NCBI RefSeq assembly: GCF_002167005.1
Contig: NZ_NHTN01000006.1
Span: 1 to 37,567 of the forward strand
Direction: 5' to 3'
Length of the DNA: 37,567 bases
Source of the DNA: Indiicoccus explosivorum
Lineage (GTDB): Bacteria > Bacillota > Bacilli > Bacillales_A > Planococcaceae
Shown: positions 17,918-30,269 of the stretch, piece after piece
Layout of the letters: each line of letters begins with the position of its first letter
Position numbering within the stretch: the first letter of the stretch is position 1
Program-made: the position numbers and the translations under genes
Notes under the pieces: generated by a model
What the model saw: the letters and a program-made list of their open reading frames with translations, nothing else
The model's database searches: none
Told to the model about the DNA's origin: nothing

Positions 17918-19648
17918 ATGAATACACCGACTTGGAAAATCAAAGAATTGCGGGATCACTTGAAAGTCCTTTCAAATGAAGTGCCCCCGGATCTCGTCCT
18001 GAAAAATGTGACGTATTTACATAGTATTTTGAAGAAGTGGATACAGGGGAATATCTGGATCAAAGGAGACAGAATCATCTACACCGGTCAGGAACTGCCG
18101 GCTGGACATACGGATACCGAAGTGGTGGATCTGACCGGCAAGCGGGTTGTGCCGGGTTATATGGAACCGCATGTCCATCCATTCCAGCTGTACAATCCCC
18201 GCTCGTTCGCCGATTATGCTGCGCAATCCGGGACGACCGCATTCATTTCCGACAACATGCCTCTTTTTTTGGCAATGGAAAATGAGAAAGCGTTTTCAAT
18301 TCTGGACGACCTGAAAGCGCTGCCTTTCTCGTTTTACTGGTGGAGCCGGTTTGATGCACAAACGGAGCTGGCAGAAGAGGACTGGCATTTCACGACAAAA
18401 AGTGTCGGCGAGTGGATTGCCAGGAATGACGTTTTGACAGGAGGGGAACTGACGGCATGGCCGCGGCTCCTGGCAGGGGATGACCAGATGCTTTACTGGG
18501 TGCAGATGGCGAAACAGCACGGCCAAAAGATTGAAGGTCATTTTCCGGGTGCATCGGAAAAAACGCTTGCCCGGATGAAATTGCTGGGGGCGGACGGAGA
18601 TCATGAAGCGATGACCGCGGAAGAAGTGGAGCGGCGGCTGCTCCATGGCTATGCTGTAACGCTCAGACAGTCCTCGATCCGTCCGGATTTGCGGGAACTG
18701 CTGAAAGGGATACGCGAACGGGGAATCGATGCGTTCGATCATCTGATGATGACGACGGACGGTTCCACTCCAGGCTTCCATGAGGCCGGAGTTATGGATA
18801 TGTGCATCCGGATCGCCATGGAGGAAGGGGTGCCGCCGATTGACGCTTATTTGATGGCGTCATATAATGTGGCAAGGCACTACGGACTGACAGAGCTGCA
18901 TGGCATCATAGCGACAGGCCGCTTTGCGGACTTGAACATACTGGAAGATGAGGCGGATCCGGAACCGTCGGGGGTCCTGTCCAAAGGGACATGGCTTAAA
19001 AGGGGCGGCGAAAAAACGGCCGCGCTGCCGGAAATCGATTGGTCGCTCATGCCGGAATTCGGCGTCGGCTTCGAGCTCACGGATGAAGATTTCCAGTTTT
19101 CGATGCCGTTCGGGATGGAAATGGTCAACGATGTCATCATGAAGCCTTATTCGATCTCCCTTGATCCGCGCGGAGGCGAACTGTCGGATGCGCATGACGA
19201 ATGCTACCTCGTCCTGATCGATAAAAAAGGGAAATGGCGCGTCAATACCCTGATCAAAGGCTTTGCGGACCGGGTTGAAGGGTTTGCCTCTTCCTATTCC
19301 AATACGGGCGATGTGATTCTGATCGGAAAAAGTATCAGCGAAATGCGGCGGGCATTCGAAGAAATGAAGCGGCTCGGAGGGGGTCTCGTCCTGTCGGAAC
19401 AGGGAGAGACAGTAGCAGCGATTCCGCTCAGCATCGGCGGCGGCATTTCCTCGGAGCCGATGGAGACATTGATCAGTCAAGAGAAACGAATGAAAGAAGC
19501 GCTTGCTGACAGAGGATACCAATACGGAGATGCGGTATACACGCTTTTGTTCCTCCAATCCACACATTTGCCGTATGTACGGGTGACGCAAAAAGGGATT
19601 TACGATGTGATGAATAAACAGGTGCTGTTTCCGGCATTCATGAGATAA
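17918..19648 (+). CDS. yerA: Putative adenine deaminase (YerA-like)
   Basis: A 576-residue amidohydrolase-superfamily protein related to adenine deaminases and to B. subtilis YerA, which lies in the same neighbourhood. The metal-binding EPHVHPF (His85, His87) follows the N-terminal beta-sandwich part, and EGHFPGAS near 205-212 resembles the central His motif of adenine deaminase. The inferred reaction is adenine to hypoxanthine plus ammonia, which would feed salvage next to the de novo operon. Activity for the YerA branch is not certain. CAAGGGGG precedes ATG 17918, and yerC follows after 32 nt. Confidence 0.86.
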   Translation: MNTPTWKIKELRDHLKVLSNEVPPDLVLKNVTYLHSILKKWIQGNIWIKGDRIIYTGQELPAGHTDTEVVDLTGKRVVPGYMEPHVHPFQLYNPRSFADYAAQSGTTAFISDNMPLFLAMENEKAFSILDDLKALPFSFYWWSRFDAQTELAEEDWHFTTKSVGEWIARNDVLTGGELTAWPRLLAGDDQMLYWVQMAKQHGQKIEGHFPGASEKTLARMKLLGADGDHEAMTAEEVERRLLHGYAVTLRQSSIRPDLRELLKGIRERGIDAFDHLMMTTDGSTPGFHEAGVMDMCIRIAMEEGVPPIDAYLMASYNVARHYGLTELHGIIATGRFADLNILEDEADPEPSGVLSKGTWLKRGGEKTAALPEIDWSLMPEFGVGFELTDEDFQFSMPFGMEMVNDVIMKPYSISLDPRGGELSDAHDECYLVLIDKKGKWRVNTLIKGFADRVEGFASSYSNTGDVILIGKSISEMRRAFEEMKRLGGGLVLSEQGETVAAIPLSIGGGISSEPMETLISQEKRMKEALADRGYQYGDAVYTLLFLQSTHLPYVRVTQKGIYDVMNKQVLFPAFMR

Positions 19649-19680
19649 CGGGACGGTCAGACAGGGAAGGGGGATGGCGT

Positions 19681-20001
19681 GTGCAGACAGATAAAATCCG
19701 GGGACCGCAGACGGATCAGCTGTTCCGGGCGGTCCTCGAACTGAAGGATATCGATGAGTGCTACCGGTTTTTCGATGATTTGTGCACGATTTCAGAAATC
19801 CAGGCAATGGCGCAGCGGCTGGAAGTCGCCCATATGCTGAGGATGAAAAAAACATACGAAGCCATCAAAGAACATACAGGGGCGAGCACGGCGACGATTT
19901 CACGCGTCCGCCGCTGCCTGAATTACGGCAATGATGCATACGATGAAATGCTCAGCCGGCTTTACGAGGACGAATCGGCATCGGTGAAGACAGAGGACTG
20001 A
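19681..20001 (+). CDS. yerC: YerC/YecD family TrpR-related protein
   Basis: A 106-residue predicted DNA-binding protein. The segment KTYEAIKEHTGASTATISRVRRCL (about 57-80) is a helix-turn-helix of the TrpR-like type. The family's target is not known to me. The start is GTG 19681 with GGAAGGGGGG at 19664-19673, 7 nt upstream; the ATG at 19674 is out of frame. It probably shares a transcript with yerA and is followed by a clear terminator. Confidence 0.9.
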   Translation: MQTDKIRGPQTDQLFRAVLELKDIDECYRFFDDLCTISEIQAMAQRLEVAHMLRMKKTYEAIKEHTGASTATISRVRRCLNYGNDAYDEMLSRLYEDESASVKTED

Positions 20002-20032
20002 AAAGAGGGGATTCCTTCTTTTCGGTTTTTTT
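20000..20032 (+). terminator. Terminator after yerC
   Basis: GAAAAGAGGG (20000-20009) pairs with CCTTCTTTTC (20014-20023) with one wobble, followed by GG and seven T residues. It overlaps the yerC stop codon. Confidence 0.8.
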
Positions 20033-20100
20033 ATGGCTTTCGGCAGGGAATGAACGGGAATCTCGGACAGCGGAGGGTGGGTTTCGGAACGGATTCAATG

Positions 20101-20106
20101 TATAAT
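20101..20106 (+). promoter_or_regulatory. -10 element for pcrB operon
   Basis: A perfect TATAAT sits 39 nt before the pcrB start. No good -35 box is found 16-18 nt upstream, so promoter strength or an activator need is unclear. Confidence 0.45.
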
Positions 20107-20145
20107 GAACTGATGAAAACTGATGGCAAAGACAGGTGAGCGGAC

Positions 20146-20847
20146 ATGGATTATCATTCATGGAATCATATTTTCAAGCTGGACCCGGCCAAGTCCATTT
20201 CGGACGAGCAGCTGGAACAGATATGTGAATCAGGGACGGATGCGGTGATGGTCGGCGGAACGGATAACGTGACACTGGACGGCGTATTGGATCTTCTGGC
20301 CCGAATCCGGCGGTATACGGTGCCGGCTGTACTGGAAGTGTCGACGATGGAAGCCGTGACACCGGGTTTTGATTACTACTTTATCCCGACGGTCCTGAAC
20401 AGCGATGACCCGAAGTGGATCAAGGGGCTTCATCATGAAGCCATTAAAGAATACGGTGAACTGATGGACTGGAATGAAATTGTGCCGGAAGGCTATTGCG
20501 TCCTGAATCCGGACTGTAAAGCTGCCCGCGTTACAAGTGCGGATGCGGCTGTGTCGTCCGAGGATGTACTGGCTTATGCCCGGCTGGCGGATAAACTGTT
20601 CCGGCTGCCTGTTTTCTATATGGAATATAGCGGTACATATGGTGATGTTTCACTTGTCCGGCAAGTCGGCGGAATTCTGGAAAATGCCCGTCTGTTTTAT
20701 GGCGGGGGGATCGATACGGCGGAAAAAGCGAAGGAAATGGCATCCGCAGCAGATGCGGTCATTGTCGGGAATGTCATTTATTCGGACTTGAAGGCGGCTC
20801 TCCGGACAGTAAAAGCGGTTGCCGAAGTGAAAGCGGAACAAGTATGA
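20146..20847 (+). CDS. pcrB: Heptaprenylglyceryl phosphate synthase
   Basis: PcrB is a TIM-barrel prenyltransferase that joins a polyprenyl diphosphate to sn-glycerol-1-phosphate; in Bacillus the product is heptaprenylglyceryl phosphate, an archaeal-type ether lipid precursor. The 233-residue protein shows [14 protein letters not shown] near 28-41, the YFIPTVLNS segment, MEYSGTYGD and [15 protein letters not shown] near the phosphate site. The start is ATG 20146 with AGGTGAG upstream. It is the first gene of pcrB-pcrA-ligA-camS. Confidence 0.95.
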   Translation: MDYHSWNHIFKLDPAKSISDEQLEQICESGTDAVMVGGTDNVTLDGVLDLLARIRRYTVPAVLEVSTMEAVTPGFDYYFIPTVLNSDDPKWIKGLHHEAIKEYGELMDWNEIVPEGYCVLNPDCKAARVTSADAAVSSEDVLAYARLADKLFRLPVFYMEYSGTYGDVSLVRQVGGILENARLFYGGGIDTAEKAKEMASAADAVIVGNVIYSDLKAALRTVKAVAEVKAEQV

Positions 20848-20878
20848 TAATAGGAACGAATGTTCGAGGAGGAGAAGG

Positions 20879-23095
20879 ATGAATCAATTGGCGAAAAACT
20901 TGCTGAAAGGCATGAATCCTCAGCAGGCGGAAGCGGTGCAGCATACGGAAGGACCGCTTCTGATCATGGCCGGCGCAGGATCCGGGAAGACGCGGGTGCT
21001 GACGCACCGGATTGCTTACCTGGTGCTCGAGAAGGATATTTACCCATCTCATATTCTGGCGATCACATTTACAAATAAAGCGGCCCGGGAAATGCGGGAG
21101 CGGATTGACGGCCTGCTGGGCCACGGGACAGGTGAACGGATGTGGGTCTCCACATTCCACTCGATGTGCGTGCGCATTCTGCGCAGGGACATTGACCGGA
21201 TGGGGATTTCGAAAAACTTTTCGATCCTGGACGGATCCGACCAGCTGACAGTGGTCAAAAATGTGCTGAAGGAATTGAACATGGATCCGAAGCGGTATGA
21301 GCCGAGGACTATGCTGAACGCGATTTCCTCAGCGAAAAATGAATGCATCAGCGCTAAACAGTTCAAGGAGAACATCACTGCCGGCAATCCGTACGAAAAA
21401 GCGGTTTCGGATGTTTACATGTCCTATGAAAAGCGGCTGCGGAAAAACCAGTCGCTCGATTTCGACGATCTTATCATGACCACACTGAATTTATTCGAAC
21501 AAGTGCCGGAAGTGCTTGAATTTTATCAGAATAAGTTCCACTATATCCACGTCGACGAATATCAGGATACGAACAACGCGCAATACCGCCTCGTTAAGAT
21601 GCTGGCGAGCAAGTTCAAGAATCTGTGTGTCGTCGGTGATTCCGACCAGTCCATTTATCGCTGGCGCGGGGCGGATATCATGAATATCCTGTCGTTCGAA
21701 AAAGATTATCCGAACGCGAAAGCGATCATGCTCGAACAGAACTACCGGTCGACGAAGCGGATCCTTCAAGCGGCGAATGACGTCATTAAGAACAATAAAA
21801 GCCGCTACCCGAAAGAGCTCCGGACGGACAACGATGACGGGCAGACGATCACGCTGTTCAAGGCAGGGAATGAACGGGAGGAAGCGCAATTCATCGTGGA
21901 GAACATGCAGCGGCTGATGCGGGAAGAAGGCTATAAACCAGCCGATTTTGCAGTGCTGTACCGGACGAATGCTCAATCGCGGATGATTGAGGAAATGCTC
22001 GTCAAATCGAATATGAGCTATACGATTGTCGGCGGGACCAAATTCTATGATCGGAAAGAGATCAAAGATCTTCTTGCATATTTGCGGCTTATCGCGAACA
22101 ACGATGATGACCTATCGCTTGCGCGGGTCATCAATGAACCGAAACGCGGCATCGGCGGCACGAGTTTCGAGAAAATCGTCCGCTTCGCGATGGAGCAGGA
22201 TACGACGATCATGGACGCGCTGAATGAAGCGGATTTCATGGGTCTCACACCGAAAACGGCAAAAGCGGCCGCTGCATTCCGGGATATGATCCGAGGATTC
22301 ACACAGATGCAGGAGTACTTGTCTGTGACGGAACTGGTGGAAGAAGTGCTCGTGAAGTCAGGGTACCGACAGATGCTGCAGGCGGAAAAGACGATCGAAG
22401 CGGAGAGCCGGCTCGAGAATATCGACGAGTTCCTGTCGGTGACGCATATGTTCGAAGAGCAGAATGACGATAAGTCGCTTGTGGCATTCCTGACGGATCT
22501 CGCGCTTGTCGCCGATATCGACTCGCTCGGCAATGAAGGCGCGGACTCCTCCGAAGGGCAGATTGTGCTGATGACCATGCATGCCGCAAAAGGGCTTGAG
22601 TTCCCAGTCGTCTTCATCATCGGCCTGGAAGAGAACGTGTTTCCCCATTCCCGGTCCATCCACGACGAAGACGAAATGGAAGAGGAGCGGCGTCTCTGCT
22701 ATGTCGGCATCACACGCGCCGAACAGCGGCTGTATTTGTCGCATGCAACGAGCCGCACGCTATTCGGCCGCAGCAGTTACAATATGCCGTCACGGTTCCT
22801 GAATGAAATCTCGGCCGACCTCCTGGAACCGGCAGGCGCCCAGCGCAGGCCGGCTCCAGGAGTCCGTGCAGCCCAGCAGAGGAGGGCGCCGGTAAGGAAA
22901 CCGGTACCGGCCGGTTCAGGGAGCGAAAAGCTGAGCTGGCAGCCCGGAGACAAAGCGCAGCATAAGAAGTGGGGTACCGGCACAGTGGTCAGCGTGAAAG
23001 GGGAAGGGGACCAGATGGAACTGGACATCGCTTTTCCGAGTCCGACCGGCCTGAAACGGCTGCTTGCCAAGTTCGCCCCTGTTGAAAAAGTTTGA
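20879..23095 (+). CDS. pcrA: ATP-dependent DNA helicase PcrA
   Basis: A UvrD/Rep-type superfamily 1 helicase of 738 residues, essential in relatives for clearing recombination and transcription obstacles. The Walker A motif GAGSGKT is at 32-38, Walker B is DEYQDTN (226-232), and [35 protein letters not shown] and [12 protein letters not shown] follow in order. The last 80 residues end in a linker rich in Pro/Ala/Arg and a Tudor-like [10 protein letters not shown] domain. GAGGAGGAGAAGG precedes ATG 20879. Confidence 0.97.
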   Translation: MNQLAKNLLKGMNPQQAEAVQHTEGPLLIMAGAGSGKTRVLTHRIAYLVLEKDIYPSHILAITFTNKAAREMRERIDGLLGHGTGERMWVSTFHSMCVRILRRDIDRMGISKNFSILDGSDQLTVVKNVLKELNMDPKRYEPRTMLNAISSAKNECISAKQFKENITAGNPYEKAVSDVYMSYEKRLRKNQSLDFDDLIMTTLNLFEQVPEVLEFYQNKFHYIHVDEYQDTNNAQYRLVKMLASKFKNLCVVGDSDQSIYRWRGADIMNILSFEKDYPNAKAIMLEQNYRSTKRILQAANDVIKNNKSRYPKELRTDNDDGQTITLFKAGNEREEAQFIVENMQRLMREEGYKPADFAVLYRTNAQSRMIEEMLVKSNMSYTIVGGTKFYDRKEIKDLLAYLRLIANNDDDLSLARVINEPKRGIGGTSFEKIVRFAMEQDTTIMDALNEADFMGLTPKTAKAAAAFRDMIRGFTQMQEYLSVTELVEEVLVKSGYRQMLQAEKTIEAESRLENIDEFLSVTHMFEEQNDDKSLVAFLTDLALVADIDSLGNEGADSSEGQIVLMTMHAAKGLEFPVVFIIGLEENVFPHSRSIHDEDEMEEERRLCYVGITRAEQRLYLSHATSRTLFGRSSYNMPSRFLNEISADLLEPAGAQRRPAPGVRAAQQRRAPVRKPVPAGSGSEKLSWQPGDKAQHKKWGTGTVVSVKGEGDQMELDIAFPSPTGLKRLLAKFAPVEKV

Positions 23096-25117
<2,022 letters not shown>

Positions 25118-25128
25118 GAGGAACGAAT

Positions 25129-26247
25129 ATGAAACGGATCTGGTGCATACCGGCACTTGCGCTGCTGCTTTCAGGGTGCGTCCCGTCAGAAGAAGCGGAA
25201 ACCGTGGAAAACGAAGAGGCGGAGACGGCGCTCATCCCGAGCATCCAGCTGGATGAACAGTATTACCGGACGCTGCTGCCTTACAAGGAAAGTGCAGCGA
25301 GGGGGATGATCGTAAACCGGCTGAATACGCGCTATGATATTGAAGAAGCGGGCACTGGCCTGATGCGTCTTGCGCAGCGGCAGTTTTCACCTGATGATTA
25401 TTATTTTCAGGAAGGACAGCAGCTGACAGCGGATGAAATCCGTGCTTGGCTCGGCCGGAAGTCCGCCGATAATCCAGAGGGGCTGAATCCGGCGGATGAA
25501 CGGACTGCTGAGCAGAAAGAGGGAGGCACCGCTCCCCCGCCGGAAGTGCTTGCCCACATCATTGAGCAGAACTACTTGGTGAAGACCGATGAGGACACCA
25601 TCAGCCTGGGCGGTATCGCCATCGGTCTCGCGCTGAATTCGGTCTATTACAGCAAGGATGGCAGCCGTTCGGCTGAAGAATCGATTCCTGAAAATGAGCT
25701 GACGGAAGCGGGGAAGCGCATAGCGGATGAAGTGGCCAAGCGGCTCCGGCAGAAAGAGGGGCTCGCCGATGTGCCGATTGTAGTGGGCCTGTTCCGGCAG
25801 AATGAGCGAAATGCGATTGTGCCAGGGTCTTATATCGCCGTCGGCACCGTTCCGCCCGGAAAAACCGAGGCAGGGAATTGGCAGCCGGTCCAGGAAGAGC
25901 ACATCATCTTCCCGACTTCCAACCCTGCAGAAAAGTATCGGGAGACGGATACCGCATTCCGGAATTTCGAGCAGGATGTCCAAGAGTATTTTTCCGATTT
26001 CACGAGCGTGGTCGGCACAGGGTACTATGAAGGGGAAGCTCTCCGGGAACTGAAGATCGAAATTCCAGTCCAGTTCTACAGCGCGACAGAAGTCATCGGC
26101 TTCACTCAATATGTCACCGGTCTGTTAGGGGACCATTTCCAGAACAACGCACTTATTGAAATCAGTATCGTTTCCGCTAACGGGCCTGAAGCGCTCGTTG
26201 TCCGTGAAGCAGGAGCGGCAGAGCCGGATGTGCATATATACAGGTAA
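25129..26247 (+). CDS. camS: CamS family lipoprotein (YerH-like)
   Basis: A 372-residue lipoprotein of the CamS family, whose staphylococcal member yields the cAM373 sex-pheromone peptide from its signal sequence. The signal peptide ends in a lipobox LLSGC with Cys17 as the lipidated residue. The mature protein has an acidic linker and the long CamS domain with GIAIGLALNSVYY. ATG 25129 is preferred: GAGAGGAA lies upstream, and the extended frame from 25114 begins inside ligA. It is the last gene of the operon, as yerH is in B. subtilis. Confidence 0.93.
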   Translation: MKRIWCIPALALLLSGCVPSEEAETVENEEAETALIPSIQLDEQYYRTLLPYKESAARGMIVNRLNTRYDIEEAGTGLMRLAQRQFSPDDYYFQEGQQLTADEIRAWLGRKSADNPEGLNPADERTAEQKEGGTAPPPEVLAHIIEQNYLVKTDEDTISLGGIAIGLALNSVYYSKDGSRSAEESIPENELTEAGKRIADEVAKRLRQKEGLADVPIVVGLFRQNERNAIVPGSYIAVGTVPPGKTEAGNWQPVQEEHIIFPTSNPAEKYRETDTAFRNFEQDVQEYFSDFTSVVGTGYYEGEALRELKIEIPVQFYSATEVIGFTQYVTGLLGDHFQNNALIEISIVSANGPEALVVREAGAAEPDVHIYR

Positions 26248-26252
26248 GCATG

Positions 26253-26287
26253 AGGAACCGCCTGCCAAGGCGGTTCCTGTTCTTTTT
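26253..26287 (+). terminator. Terminator after camS
   Basis: AGGAACCGCC (26253-26262) pairs perfectly with GGCGGTTCCT (26269-26278), followed by GTTCTTTTT. Confidence 0.85.
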
Positions 26288-26343
26288 GGCGAAAAAATGA
26301 TATGATAACCGGTATGGTTCAGATACCCGGAGGTGTAGAAAAC

Positions 26344-26634
26344 ATGGCGAAAATCACGAAAGAGAAAGTGACGGAAGTGGCGCATCTCGCGCGTCTTGCG
26401 ATATCAGAAGAGGAAGCGGAGCACTTTGCCGAGCAGCTCGAAGAAATCACGAATGCGATGGAACTTCTGAACGAATTGGACACATCCGAAGTCGAGCCGA
26501 CGACGCATGTGTATCCGATGGTGAATGTGTTCCGGGAAGACAAAGCGGAGCCGGGAATTCCCCGGGAACTCGCACTGAAAAATGCACGGGAGCATGAAGC
26601 GGGACAGATCAAAGTTCCGACCGTGCTCGGCTGA
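26344..26634 (+). CDS. gatC: Glu-tRNA(Gln)/Asp-tRNA(Asn) amidotransferase subunit C
   Basis: GatC is the small linker subunit that stabilises GatA-GatB. The 96-residue protein has the typical [20 protein letters not shown] and [14 protein letters not shown] segments. GGAGGTG at 26329-26335 is 8 nt before ATG 26344; the frame is open from 26302 without a ribosome site. TATGAT at 26301-26306 is a possible -10 element for the gatCAB transcript, lacking a good -35 box. Confidence 0.96.
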   Translation: MAKITKEKVTEVAHLARLAISEEEAEHFAEQLEEITNAMELLNELDTSEVEPTTHVYPMVNVFREDKAEPGIPRELALKNAREHEAGQIKVPTVLG

Positions 26635-26648
26635 CAGGAGGAATGACG

Positions 26649-28118
26649 GTGAGTTTATTCGATAAAACAGCAGCGGAACTGCAGAAAATGATCGCTGCAG
26701 GGAATCTGACGATAGAAGAGCTGACAGCGGAAGCGTTTGCCCGCATTAAAGCGCTCGATCCGGACGTTGACGCGTTTCTGAAGCTGAATGAAGAGCAGGC
26801 GGCAGAACGCGCACGGGAACTGGACCGGCAGCCGGCGGAAAACCGGGGCCCGCTGTTCGGCATGCCGATCGGCGTGAAGGACAATATTGTGACAGAAGGC
26901 ATCGAAACGACGGCTTCAAGCCGGATCCTGGAAGGATTCATGCCGATTTATGATGCAACCGTCGTCCGGAAACTGAAGGATGCCGGGATGGTCATAACCG
27001 GCAAACTGAATATGGACGAGTTCGCGATGGGGTCCTCAAATGAGAATTCCCACTACAAAACGACAAAGAATCCCTGGAATTTGAAAACCGTTCCGGGCGG
27101 ATCTTCCGGCGGCTCGGCTGCAGCAGTGGCTGCCGGAGAAGTCCCGTTCGCACTCGGATCGGACACAGGCGGTTCCATCCGCCAGCCCGCCGCTTTTTGC
27201 GGAGTGGTTGGAATGAAGCCGACGTACGGCCGTGTTTCCCGCTTCGGTCTTATCGCTTTCGCGTCCTCACTCGATCAGATCGGCCCGGTCACGCGGACAG
27301 TCGAAGACAACGCGCGGCTTTTGCAGGTGATTTCCGGACATGACGAGCATGACTCGACTTCTGCCGATGTGGAAGTCCCGGATTTTTCGGCGGCGCTGAC
27401 AGGCGACATCAAAGGTCTCCGGATCGGTGTGCCGAAAGAGTATTTTGCTGAAGGGGTCAGCGAAGAGGCGAAAAAAGCTGTAAGGGAAGCTCTGCGTGTG
27501 CTCGAAGAAAAAGGGGCGGAATGGGAAGAAGTCTCCATGCCGCATTCCAAATATGCACTCGCGACTTATTATCTGCTCGCTTCTTCGGAAGCTTCATCGA
27601 ATCTGGCGCGATTTGACGGCATCCGCTACGGTTATCGGACAGAGCAGGCTGAGAATCTTCTGGATTTCTACATGAAAACCCGGGCGGAAGGCTTCGGTGA
27701 TGAAGTGAAACGGCGGATCATGCTCGGTACCTATGCCCTCAGTTCCGGTTACTATGATGCCTACTACAAAAAAGCGCAAAAGGTCCGCACACTCATCAAG
27801 CAGGATTTCGATAAGGTGTTCGAAAGATTCGACGTCATCATCGGGCCGACGACGCCGACGCCTTCATTCAATATCGGGGAAAAGATCGATGATCCACTGA
27901 CGATGTATGTCAACGACATTTTGACGATTCCGGTTAATCTGGCCGGCGTGCCGGCTATTTCCGTGCCGTGCGGATTTGAAAACGGACTGCCGCTCGGCCT
28001 TCAGATCATCGGCCGGCCGTTTGATGAAGAGACTGTCTACCGGACGGCGCACGTATTCGAACAGGCGACGGATTTCCATAAACAAAAGCCCGGGCTCTGG
28101 GAGGTTGCTGCGAAATGA
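26649..28118 (+). CDS. gatA: Glu-tRNA(Gln) amidotransferase subunit A
   Basis: GatA is the amidase that makes ammonia from glutamine for conversion of Glu-tRNA(Gln) to Gln-tRNA(Gln). The 489 residues carry the amidase-signature catalytic set Lys77 (GVKDNI), Ser152 (GGSSGGS) and Ser176 (SDTGGS). The start is GTG 26649: AGGAGG at 26636-26641 is 7 nt upstream and MSLFDKTA is the family N-terminus. The ATG at 26643 is only 1 nt from that ribosome site. The stop overlaps gatB by 4 nt. Confidence 0.96.
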   Translation: MSLFDKTAAELQKMIAAGNLTIEELTAEAFARIKALDPDVDAFLKLNEEQAAERARELDRQPAENRGPLFGMPIGVKDNIVTEGIETTASSRILEGFMPIYDATVVRKLKDAGMVITGKLNMDEFAMGSSNENSHYKTTKNPWNLKTVPGGSSGGSAAAVAAGEVPFALGSDTGGSIRQPAAFCGVVGMKPTYGRVSRFGLIAFASSLDQIGPVTRTVEDNARLLQVISGHDEHDSTSADVEVPDFSAALTGDIKGLRIGVPKEYFAEGVSEEAKKAVREALRVLEEKGAEWEEVSMPHSKYALATYYLLASSEASSNLARFDGIRYGYRTEQAENLLDFYMKTRAEGFGDEVKRRIMLGTYALSSGYYDAYYKKAQKVRTLIKQDFDKVFERFDVIIGPTTPTPSFNIGEKIDDPLTMYVNDILTIPVNLAGVPAISVPCGFENGLPLGLQIIGRPFDEETVYRTAHVFEQATDFHKQKPGLWEVAAK

Positions 28119-29545
28119 ATTTTGAAACGATCATCGGTCTTGAAGTACACGTGGAACTGAAAACGGATTCCAAAATGTTTTCACCGTCTCCAGCGCATTT
28201 CGGAGCGGAACCGAATACGAATACGAACGTCATCGACCTCGGCTATCCAGGTGTCCTGCCGGTCGTCAATAAACGCGCCGTCGAATTCGGAATGCGCGCC
28301 GCGCTGGCGCTGAACTGCGAAATCGCGCGGCATACGAAGTTCGACCGGAAAAATTATTTTTACCCGGATAATCCGAAAGCCTATCAAATTTCACAGTTCG
28401 ATGAGCCGATCGGTGCAAATGGCTGGCTGGAAATCGAAGTCGGCGGCAAAAAGAAACGGATCGGTATTACCCGGCTCCATCTGGAGGAGGATGCCGGCAA
28501 GTTGACACATACAGGGGAAGGCCATTCCCTGGTCGATTTCAACCGCCAGGGAACACCGCTGATTGAAATCGTTTCAGAACCGGACATCCGCACACCTGAA
28601 GAAGCTTATGCCTATCTGGAAAAAATCAAATCGATCATCCAGTATACCGGCGTTTCCGACGTCCGGATGGAAGAGGGGTCGCTGCGGTGCGACGCAAACA
28701 TTTCCCTCCGCCCATACGGACAGGATGAATTTGGCACGAAAACCGAACTGAAGAACTTGAACTCGTTCAACTACGTCCGGAAAGGGCTGGAGCATGAGCA
28801 GACGCGCCAGGAAGAAGTCCTGCTGTCCGGCGGTATCATCCGCCAGGAGACCCGGCGCTACGATGAGTCGACAGGAAAAACTGTTCTTATGCGGGTGAAG
28901 GAAGGTTCCGACGATTACCGTTACTTCCCGGAGCCGGACCTGCTGGACATCATCATCGACGACGCATGGATCGAAAAAGTCCTTTCTGAGATTCCGGAAC
29001 TTCCGGATGCCAGGAAAGAACGCTATGTGACGGAACTCGGACTGCCGGCGTATGATGCGGCGGTACTGACGCTCGCGAAATCAATGTCGGACTTCTTCGA
29101 AGCGGCGGTCGATGCGGGCGCGGATCCGAAACTTGCGGCCAACTGGCTGATGGGGGACGTTTCGGCGTATCTCAACTCCGAGCAGAAGGAAATCGATGAG
29201 ACGAAGCTGGAACCGAAAGAGCTGGCTTCCATGATCCGGCTCATCGAAGATGGCACAATTTCTTCAAAGATCGCCAAGAAAGTATTCCGTGAACTGATTG
29301 AAAAAGGCGGCAGCGCGGAAGCGATTGTGAAGGAGAAAGGCTTCGTCCAGATTTCGGATGAAGGGGAGCTGCTGAAGATGGTGACAGAGACCCTCGACGC
29401 CAACCCGCAGTCGATCGAAGACTTCAAGAACGGCAAGGACCGGGCAATCGGTTTCCTTGTCGGTCAGATCATGAAAGCGACGAAAGGACAGGCGAATCCG
29501 CCGCTCCTCAACAAACTCATCCATCAGGAAATCGCAAAACGATGA
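28115..29545 (+). CDS. gatB: Glu-tRNA(Gln) amidotransferase subunit B
   Basis: GatB binds the misacylated tRNA and activates the glutamyl group with ATP. Its 476 residues equal the B. subtilis protein. The cradle domain starts [15 protein letters not shown] and contains [11 protein letters not shown] and [18 protein letters not shown]; the C-terminal YqeY-like domain includes [16 protein letters not shown]. The ATG overlaps the gatA stop. gatCAB implies that the organism lacks glutaminyl-tRNA synthetase. Confidence 0.97.
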   Translation: MNFETIIGLEVHVELKTDSKMFSPSPAHFGAEPNTNTNVIDLGYPGVLPVVNKRAVEFGMRAALALNCEIARHTKFDRKNYFYPDNPKAYQISQFDEPIGANGWLEIEVGGKKKRIGITRLHLEEDAGKLTHTGEGHSLVDFNRQGTPLIEIVSEPDIRTPEEAYAYLEKIKSIIQYTGVSDVRMEEGSLRCDANISLRPYGQDEFGTKTELKNLNSFNYVRKGLEHEQTRQEEVLLSGGIIRQETRRYDESTGKTVLMRVKEGSDDYRYFPEPDLLDIIIDDAWIEKVLSEIPELPDARKERYVTELGLPAYDAAVLTLAKSMSDFFEAAVDAGADPKLAANWLMGDVSAYLNSEQKEIDETKLEPKELASMIRLIEDGTISSKIAKKVFRELIEKGGSAEAIVKEKGFVQISDEGELLKMVTETLDANPQSIEDFKNGKDRAIGFLVGQIMKATKGQANPPLLNKLIHQEIAKR

Positions 29546-29550
29546 ATCAT

Positions 29551-29582
29551 GCCGGAATCCCGAAGCGGGTTCCGGTATTTTG
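29551..29582 (+). terminator. Terminator after gatB
   Basis: CCGGAA-T-CCC (29552-29561) pairs with GGGTTCCGG (29567-29575) with one bulged T, followed by TATTTTG. The T-tract is short, so strength may be moderate. Confidence 0.6.
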
Positions 29583-29635
29583 ATTGAGTCCTTTAATCAA
29601 AGGGCGTAAACTGGAAGCAAAGGAGTGACGGCCAA

Positions 29636-30196
29636 GTGAAAACAGAACAGCAGTATTTTGAAGAAGCGCTGCCGCTTGAGAATTACATGGCGCAAATGGA
29701 AGTGCACCAGGAAAAATCCTATAAAGTTTATGAAAATTTCAAACTGCCGGAAGATGACGCGTTTTTCGCCCTTCTCCGTGAAAAGCGGCCGCATGTGCTC
29801 GCCATCACTGAAGACTGGTGCGGCGACGCCATGGTGAATAATCCGATCCTGCGCAAGGTCGCAGAAAAAGGAGATTTTGAAGTCCGCTGCGTTTACCGCG
29901 ATCAGAATCTTGAACTGATGGACCGCTATCTTACGAATGGCGGCCGCTCGATTCCGAAATATATATTCCTGTCACCGGAAGGGGAAGTGCTCGGAACGTG
30001 GGGGCCGCGCGCGCCTGAAATCCAGCAGTTCGTAACGGAAGAGAGAGCAAAGCTTCCCGGCAAGGAAGATCCGCAGTTCGAAGCGCAGCAAAATATCTTC
30101 TACAGCGATCTGACGCAGCGCTTCGCCGAAAGCGAAACGTTCTGGGGATACGTATACCAGGACTTGCGGAATACTTTAATAAAAGCGCTCAAATAA
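29636..30196 (+). CDS. Thioredoxin-family protein with single-cysteine WCGDA site
   Basis: A 186-residue thioredoxin-fold protein. The usual CXXC is replaced by EDWCGDA (Cys62 only), after the HVLAITEDW beta-strand, and a cis-Pro-like SIPKYIFL segment follows near 104-111. Such proteins are common in Bacillota and annotated only as thioredoxin family; a classical disulfide reductase role is unlikely without the second Cys. The start is GTG 29636, with AAAGGAG at 29619-29625. It stands between gatB and dgkB as a single gene with no obvious terminator after it. Confidence 0.82.
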   Translation: MKTEQQYFEEALPLENYMAQMEVHQEKSYKVYENFKLPEDDAFFALLREKRPHVLAITEDWCGDAMVNNPILRKVAEKGDFEVRCVYRDQNLELMDRYLTNGGRSIPKYIFLSPEGEVLGTWGPRAPEIQQFVTEERAKLPGKEDPQFEAQQNIFYSDLTQRFAESETFWGYVYQDLRNTLIKALK

Positions 30197-30269
30197 GCGG
30201 ATTCTGCAACTTTTCAGCTGTCTGAAGAGTCCTAGGAGTCAGAGAAAGCATAGGAAGGCTGAGTTTGTG

